Shown here: positions 4,610 to 8,323 of the stretch, piece after piece
How positions within the stretch are numbered: the first letter of the stretch is position 1
How the letters are laid out: each line of letters begins with the position of its first letter
Assembly (NCBI GenBank): GCA_028711925.1
Contig: JAQTRH010000044.1
Coordinates: forward strand, 1 to 8,323
Reading direction: 5' to 3'
Source: Candidatus Nanoarchaeia archaeon
Lineage (GTDB): Archaea > Nanobdellota > Nanobdellia > Woesearchaeales > CG1-02-33-12
DNA: 8,323 nt
Position numbers and translations under genes: made by a program
Notes under the pieces: generated by a model
Databases searched by the model: none
Told to the model about the DNA's origin: nothing
Seen by the model: the letters and a program-made list of their open reading frames with translations, nothing else

Positions 4610-4625
4610 ACAAGAATTATCTTGT
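4610..4625. repeat. inverted repeat between radical-SAM and Lrp-type genes
   Basis: ACAAGA-ATTA-TCTTGT is a perfect 6-base inverted repeat 19 bases past the radical-SAM stop and about 90 bases upstream of the Lrp-type start. It may be a 3' hairpin of the former or an operator for the latter. No T-run follows it on the minus strand, which argues against a classical terminator. Confidence 0.4.
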
Positions 4626-4643
4626 TAAAAGTGTTATTTATTA

Positions 4644-5720
4644 TCATACAAGCATCTTCTGGGTGTGGCCGTCCACTTTGATAAATGGCTTGGCCCTGCT
4701 TATCCATGCTCCAAGCTTATTTAATTGTTCATACTTTGTGATTTTCTTTTCCTTGAGAATTCTTTTTGCTGTTTTCGGGCCTATTCCAGGAATCCTTATC
4801 AATTCTTCATAACTTGCCTCATTTATATCAACCGGCTTTTCAAAATTCTGTATTGCAATTGCCATCTTTGGGTCTTTATTTGGCAGCATTCCATCATCCA
4901 TTATTTCATAAAATTCTTTTATCTTATAATTATAATCCCTCATAAGAAAATCCACATTGTAAAGATAAGATTCCCTTTTCTTTTTCTCTGGCTTTTCATT
5001 TTCAAGTGGAGTTCCTTTCACAGGACTAAAGGCAGAGAAATAAACTCTTCTTAGCCCAAGCTTTTTGTATTCCCAATTACTCATCTTTAAAACATCCTTA
5101 TCAGTTGATATTTTGTTTAATATCATTTGAGTTGTCTGGCCTGAGCTAAGGTTCATCCTTGATATCCATGCCTGTCTTTTCAGAATGTCATTTTTATAAT
5201 CCTTGCATGAGCTTAATTCAGAAAGCGCATTTTTGTTTGGAGATTCTATGTTAACGCTTAACCTGTTTGAAATCTCAGATGCCTGCTTAACTAGTTCATA
5301 AGATGTGCCGGGTAAAATCTTGAAATGCACATAACCATTAAATTTATATTTAAACCTCAGAATTTTAACAGTTTCAATCATCTTTTCAGTAACTTTATCA
5401 GAATCTTTTGAAACAGCAGAGCTTAGAAAAAGACCTTCAACTGCAAGATTTTTTCTTAGGTAATTAAATAATGAGGCAAGCTCTTCTGGCTCATAGCTTG
5501 CTTTTCTTTTTTTGCAGTGTGTTGAATTCTCGCAGTATTTGCAGTCAAAAGAGCAACTGTTTTCCATCAATGTTTTGAAAATCCTGCATGTTTTATGTTC
5601 TGCCTTGGCATAATAAATTCCTCCTAAGCCTTGCTTTACATTCACCTCGCACATTTTAGGGCCGCAGCTGTCATAATTACTTGCATTTCCAAGAATTTTT
5701 GCCTTCTCAAGAGTATTCAT
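4644..5720 (-). CDS. radical SAM / helix-hairpin-helix protein, putative DNA modification or repair
   Basis: The 358-residue product carries the radical-SAM cluster motif CSFDCKYC (C56, C60, C63) after KTCRIFKTLMENS, and the conserved SSGQTTQMI near 192. Its C-terminal helix-hairpin-helix, DINEASYEELIRIPGIGPKT, spans about 298-321. This combination matches the family annotated as putative DNA modification/repair radical SAM protein (TIGR03916, from memory). In bacteria that family is typically encoded beside a DUF4130/uracil-DNA-glycosylase-like partner. A [4Fe-4S] cluster cleaving S-adenosylmethionine is expected, with the HhH contacting DNA backbone; the substrate is not known. No DUF4130 partner is visible here. 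There is no Shine-Dalgarno site. A TATA box centred 26 bases upstream indicates a leaderless message. Confidence 0.9.
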   Translation of the reverse strand: MNTLEKAKILGNASNYDSCGPKMCEVNVKQGLGGIYYAKAEHKTCRIFKTLMENSCSFDCKYCENSTHCKKRKASYEPEELASLFNYLRKNLAVEGLFLSSAVSKDSDKVTEKMIETVKILRFKYKFNGYVHFKILPGTSYELVKQASEISNRLSVNIESPNKNALSELSSCKDYKNDILKRQAWISRMNLSSGQTTQMILNKISTDKDVLKMSNWEYKKLGLRRVYFSAFSPVKGTPLENEKPEKKKRESYLYNVDFLMRDYNYKIKEFYEIMDDGMLPNKDPKMAIAIQNFEKPVDINEASYEELIRIPGIGPKTAKRILKEKKITKYEQLNKLGAWISRAKPFIKVDGHTQKMLV

Positions 5721-5740
5721 AAAAAAAGAAATATTTTAAA

Positions 5741-5750
5741 GGTTATAAGC
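5741..5750 (-). promoter_or_regulatory. TATA box of the radical-SAM gene
   Basis: GCTTATAACC on the minus strand is centred 26 bases upstream of the ATG at 5720, within a 35-base gap after the 172-residue gene. The spacing predicts a transcript starting at or next to the start codon. Confidence 0.5.
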
Positions 5751-5755
5751 TTCAT

Positions 5756-6274
5756 TTATATTTGTCCAGTGGCCAATGAGTCTGCGCTGAAAAAACCATC
5801 TATATTCTTGTCTAAATAAACATAAACTGAAAAATTTTCCCTGTCAATTGGACCAATCTTTTTCTTTATGTCATCAATAGTATAAACTTTGCTTTGATAT
5901 TTTTCATTGGTCTCTACAATTTTGCAAGGTATTGATTCATATTTCTCTAAGTAAGAAGCTATTATCCTGAGGTTATCTTGCTTTTTTTTAGCGTAAAACC
6001 TTTCCTGCACTAGAGATATAAGGCTATTTTTTAAGTTATGCTCTATCCTTACCTTTACTAGCTCGATGTTATCCAGCTTGCTTTTGCTTTCAACCTTGTA
6101 TGCATCCCTTACATACTGCGATTTCAATTCTTTTAAGGAAAACTCATTTAATGGGAATATAATCTTATCAATATTTACAAAAATATTCCTGTAATCTTTC
6201 CAGTTTTTAGATTCATAAACTCTTCTCTTGTTTTTTCCCAATCCATAAAAATGCCTTTTTGATTTTTTATCCAT
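5756..6274 (-). CDS. hypothetical protein, 172 residues, basic N terminus
   Basis: I do not recognise this family. The N-terminal 30 residues are strongly basic and aromatic (SKRHFYGLGKNKRRVYESKN). They are followed by a hydrophobic strand-like stretch (NIFVNIDKIIFPL, about 30-42) and a long charged helical region (about 45-112). The C-terminal part is mixed (about 113-172), with SVYVYLDKN near 149 and FFSADS near 161. There is one Cys and no membrane segment or signal peptide, so it is probably cytoplasmic and possibly a nucleic-acid binder, judging from charge alone. A TATA box 26 bases upstream and no convincing Shine-Dalgarno site point to a leaderless message. It lies directly upstream of the radical-SAM gene on the same strand, a conceivable functional partner. 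Confidence 0.8.
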   Translation of the reverse strand: MDKKSKRHFYGLGKNKRRVYESKNWKDYRNIFVNIDKIIFPLNEFSLKELKSQYVRDAYKVESKSKLDNIELVKVRIEHNLKNSLISLVQERFYAKKKQDNLRIIASYLEKYESIPCKIVETNEKYQSKVYTIDDIKKKIGPIDRENFSVYVYLDKNIDGFFSADSLATGQI

Positions 6275-6293
6275 CTTATTTTAGGACACCAAA

Positions 6294-6305
6294 CTTTTTT
6301 ATAAA
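6294..6305 (-). promoter_or_regulatory. TATA box of the 172-residue gene, symmetric
   Basis: TTTATAAAAAAG on the minus strand is centred about 26-28 bases upstream of the ATG at 6274. Its core TTTATAAA (6298-6305) reads the same on both strands, so it could also direct transcription rightward toward the nitroreductase gene. Confidence 0.55.
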
Positions 6306-6320
6306 TCTTGTTAATTTGAT

Positions 6321-6330
6321 TTTATTATAA
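6321..6330 (+). promoter_or_regulatory. TATA-like box of the nitroreductase gene
   Basis: TTTATTATAA lies about 54 bases upstream of the ATG at 6380. A start about 25 bases downstream would leave a short leader carrying the GGGTGG site at 6370-6375. Confidence 0.4.
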
Positions 6331-6379
6331 AAACAAAGTTTTATTAATTATCAATTACTTCTTCTTATTGGGTGGTAGA

Positions 6380-6892
6380 ATGAATGAGTTTCTTGATTTT
6401 ATAAACACTAGAAGAAGCATAAGGAAGTACAAACAGGGAGAAATAAGTGAAGAGCAAATAAAACAAATTCTCGAGGCAGGAATGCAGGCTCCGTCTGCAA
6501 GAAACCAGCAGCCATGGCATTTTATTGTTGTAAAAGACAAAGAAATTATTGAGAAAATAATTGAAGCTCATCCGAATGCATCAATGGCAAAACAGGCGTC
6601 ATTTGGAATACTAGTTTGCGGCGATTTAAATCTTGAAACAGCAGAAGGAATGTGGATTCAGGACTGCTCTGCTGCAACGCAAAATATCTTATTGGCAGTG
6701 CATGCATTAAACCTTGGAGCAGTGTGGACGGGAGTTTACCCAAGAGAGGAGCGAATGGAGGGATTCAAAAAACTGTTTGATCTTTCTGAAAATATAATCC
6801 CTTTTTCTTTTATTCCAATCGGCTATCCTGATGAAAAATCCTCCAAGGCAGACCGTTTTAAAAAAGAAAGAATCCACTACGATAAGTGGTGA
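6380..6892 (+). CDS. nitroreductase-family flavoprotein
   Basis: The ATG at 6380 (MNEFLDFINT) is preferred over an upstream TTG because GGGTGG lies four bases before it. The product is 170 residues, normal for small archaeal nitroreductases. Family marks are RRSIRKY (residues 11-17, FMN phosphate contacts), APSARNQQPWHF (37-48), the helix DCSAATQNILLAVHALNLGA (95-114) leading to WTGVYP, and the C-terminal PIGYPDEKSSKADRF...HYDKW. Such enzymes bind FMN as homodimers and use NAD(P)H to reduce nitro compounds, quinones or other acceptors; the true substrate is not readable here. It is divergent from the 172-residue gene across about 105 bases and separated by 51 bases from the Nudix gene, which has its own promoter. 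Confidence 0.93.
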   Translation: MNEFLDFINTRRSIRKYKQGEISEEQIKQILEAGMQAPSARNQQPWHFIVVKDKEIIEKIIEAHPNASMAKQASFGILVCGDLNLETAEGMWIQDCSAATQNILLAVHALNLGAVWTGVYPREERMEGFKKLFDLSENIIPFSFIPIGYPDEKSSKADRFKKERIHYDKW

Positions 6893-6913
6893 TTTTATTT
6901 TTTTATGAAAAAA

Positions 6914-6922
6914 TTTATATAA
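6914..6922 (+). promoter_or_regulatory. TATA box of the Nudix-xth operon
   Basis: TTTATATAA preceded by a purine-rich BRE-like stretch (GAAAAAA) is centred 26 bases upstream of the ATG at 6944. This predicts a leaderless transcript covering the Nudix and exonuclease III genes. Confidence 0.6.
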
Positions 6923-6943
6923 TATTGTTTTTAGTGGGATAAT

Positions 6944-7492
6944 ATGAAAGAATTAGTTGATGTTCTTGATAACAAAGGAGAGCCAACAGGAGAAGTTTTA
7001 ACCTTAGATGAAGTGCATAAAAAAGGGCTTTGGCACAGTGTATCCCATGTCTGGGTTTTTAATTCAAAAAAACAAATCCTTATTCAAAAGAGAGGGGATG
7101 TAAGACATTTTCCAGGATCATTTGATACTTCTACTGCAGGGCATGTAAGCTCGAAGGAAACCCCTGAACAGGCAGCATCAAGGGAAATGAAAGAGGAAAT
7201 AGGAATAAACAGGGCCCCGCAGGAATTGAAAAAGATAGGTGTATTAAAAGAAAATTTAACAATAAAAAAACAAAATTTCTTTAACAACGAATTCCTGCAT
7301 GTTTTTATATGCAAATATGACAAAGATATAAAAGTCCTTGAGCTTCAGAAAGAAGAGATTAATGAAATATTCTGGATTAATATAACAGATTTTGAAAAAG
7401 ATATCAATAACCCAAAAAAACTGAAAAAATATGTGCCTCATAAAGAGTTGTACGCTTTTGCATTAAAGGCGATAAAAAAAGAGCTAAAATGA
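6944..7492 (+). CDS. Nudix hydrolase, isopentenyl-diphosphate-isomerase-like
   Basis: The 182-residue protein contains a perfect Nudix box at residues 66-88: Gly66, then Glu72, then REMKEEIGI from Arg80, which binds the catalytic divalent metal. The flanking LWHSVSHVWVFN (29-40), IQKR (47-50) and FPGSFDTSTAGH (56-67) are typical of the branch that includes type 1 IPP isomerase and YfcD-like hydrolases. Two activities are therefore plausible: isomerising isopentenyl diphosphate for lipid synthesis, or hydrolysing a nucleoside diphosphate derivative. I did not see the catalytic Cys of true IPP isomerases in the expected place, since WHS precedes FN here and the box is preceded by TAGH. The hydrolase reading is therefore favoured. 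Its TGA overlaps the ATG of the exonuclease gene, indicating coupling. Confidence 0.9.
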   Translation: MKELVDVLDNKGEPTGEVLTLDEVHKKGLWHSVSHVWVFNSKKQILIQKRGDVRHFPGSFDTSTAGHVSSKETPEQAASREMKEEIGINRAPQELKKIGVLKENLTIKKQNFFNNEFLHVFICKYDKDIKVLELQKEEINEIFWINITDFEKDINNPKKLKKYVPHKELYAFALKAIKKELK

Positions 7493-8259
7493 AGATAATA
7501 TCATGGAACGTTAATGGAATAAGGGCTGCAATGAAAAAAGGATTTATGGATTTTTTTAATAACGCAGATGCAGACATATTCTGTTTGCAGGAAACAAAAA
7601 TACATGATGACAATATTCCTGAAGAGCTTAAAAACATAGGGGCAGTTCATGGATATAAATCTTATTGGTTTGGGGCAAAGAAAAAAGGATATAGCGGGAC
7701 AGCAATAATGTCAAGGATAGACCCATTGTCTGTGCAAAAAGGTTTTGGTGTAAAAAAGTTTGATGATGAGGGCAGAACAATAACATTTGAGCTTGACAAA
7801 TTTTATTTGATTTGCGTTTATGCCCTAAATGCAAAGCCAGAGCTTGCAAGGATTGATGAAAAAGTTGAATTTAACAAAGAGTTCATTAAATACTGCGAAA
7901 CTCTGAGAAAGAAAAAGCCGGTTGTTTTCTGCGGCGATTTAAATGTTGCCCATGAAGAGATTGATTTAAAGAATCCAAAAAACAATGAACATAATGCCGG
8001 ATTTAGCATAGAGGAAAGAGAGGCTTTTCAACAGCAGTTAGACAAAGGATATCTTGACACTTTTAGAATTTTCAACAAAGAGCCAGGGCATTACACATGG
8101 TGGAGCTATCGCTTTAATGCAAGGGAAAAAGACATAGGATGGAGAATTGATTATTTCATTGCAAGCAAGGAATTAAAACCAAAAATATTTTCATCAGAAA
8201 TACTGAAAAATGTTATGGGAAGCGACCACTGCCCTATAGTTCTTGAAATCCTCAGTTAA
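7489..8259 (+). CDS. xth: exonuclease III-type AP endonuclease
   Basis: This 256-residue enzyme of the EEP (endonuclease/exonuclease/phosphatase) superfamily is of usual length. Visible catalytic motifs are SWNVNG (Asn7), LQETK (Glu35), VYALNA (Tyr111), CGDLNVA (Asp150, Asn152), WRIDYF (Asp221) and the terminal GSDHCPI (Asp246, His247). It would cut the backbone 5' of abasic sites in base excision repair and may have 3'-5' exonuclease activity. The ATG overlaps the Nudix stop (ATGA at 7489-7492), so it is translated by coupling or reinitiation from the same leaderless message. One oddity is VYALNA, where most relatives I know have Y.PN; the Pro is replaced by Leu while the catalytic Tyr is kept. 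Confidence 0.95.
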   Translation: MKIISWNVNGIRAAMKKGFMDFFNNADADIFCLQETKIHDDNIPEELKNIGAVHGYKSYWFGAKKKGYSGTAIMSRIDPLSVQKGFGVKKFDDEGRTITFELDKFYLICVYALNAKPELARIDEKVEFNKEFIKYCETLRKKKPVVFCGDLNVAHEEIDLKNPKNNEHNAGFSIEEREAFQQQLDKGYLDTFRIFNKEPGHYTWWSYRFNAREKDIGWRIDYFIASKELKPKIFSSEILKNVMGSDHCPIVLEILS

Positions 8260-8303
8260 TTATCCATATTGTGAAGTTTAATATTGATGCAAAACTAACC
8301 CAC

Positions 8304-8313
8304 AATATATAAG
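8304..8313 (+). promoter_or_regulatory. TATA-like element near right edge
   Basis: AATATATAAG lies 45 bases after the exonuclease III stop and 10 bases before the window edge. It may be the promoter of a gene starting just outside. The gap 8260-8303 shows no clear terminator or frame. Confidence 0.3.
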
Positions 8314-8323
8314 GAATCTGCAG

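Noticed and set aside
4725..5054. 109-codon plus-strand frame, and similar frames over 6355-6743 and 7084-8009
   Set aside because: They are antisense to the well-supported radical-SAM, nitroreductase, Nudix and exonuclease III genes and show no initiation signals.
1..8323. tRNA or rRNA genes, or an attachment site marking an integrated element
   Set aside because: I found no T-loop-like GTTCRA with cloverleaf pairing and no matching long direct repeats at the two ends of the mini-protein array within this window.

Overview
The window looks like chromosomal DNA of an AT-rich archaeon. The evidence is archaeal TATA boxes centred about 26 bases upstream of leaderless starts, an Lrp/AsnC regulator, and a radical-SAM plus helix-hairpin-helix protein. 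Very small proteins and an exported-protein remnant with a 'PDSxLYFMDR'-like motif remind me of DPANN archaea (Woesearchaeota/Pacearchaeota type). That placement is inference from gene style; no marker gene settles it.

Left part (1-3468, all minus strand, read right to left): a co-directional array of ten complete mini or mid-size genes plus one cut by the window edge. Five of the ten are under 60 residues. None has a function I can name confidently. They include two tiny proteins sharing an EDIN motif, a zinc ribbon, a 300-residue single-pass membrane protein with an Arg/Ala-rich cytoplasmic arm, a 39-residue basic Gly/Lys protein, a four-helix membrane protein, a 29-residue membrane peptide, a 163-residue soluble protein, a 43-residue Gly-rich 'GTGPR' protein and a two-helix holin-like membrane protein. 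Most have strong Shine-Dalgarno sites, and four consecutive genes share the box ACGGAGG.

Middle (3469-3960): a repeat-rich spacer that hides a decayed gene on the minus strand (about 3549-3728). It has a clean signal peptide, two in-frame TAA codons, and then a recognisable PDSQLYFMDR segment. A TATA-like box and a 12-base palindrome lie upstream of it. A putative terminator for the next gene lies at 3924-3939.

Right part (3961-8259): ordinary archaeal housekeeping and repair genes. On the minus strand are an Lrp-type regulator, a radical-SAM/HhH protein of the putative DNA modification/repair family, and an unrecognised 172-residue protein. Divergent on the plus strand are a nitroreductase, an isopentenyl-isomerase-like Nudix hydrolase, and an exonuclease III-type AP endonuclease whose start overlaps the Nudix stop (ATGA). 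The radical-SAM, 172-residue and Nudix genes appear leaderless, in contrast to the Shine-Dalgarno-led array on the left. The window ends just after a TATA-like element that may serve a gene beyond the edge.

The two halves look like different genomic neighbourhoods: a repair and nucleotide-chemistry region on the right, and an accessory array of membrane-associated mini-proteins on the left, separated by the repeat- and pseudogene-bearing spacer.
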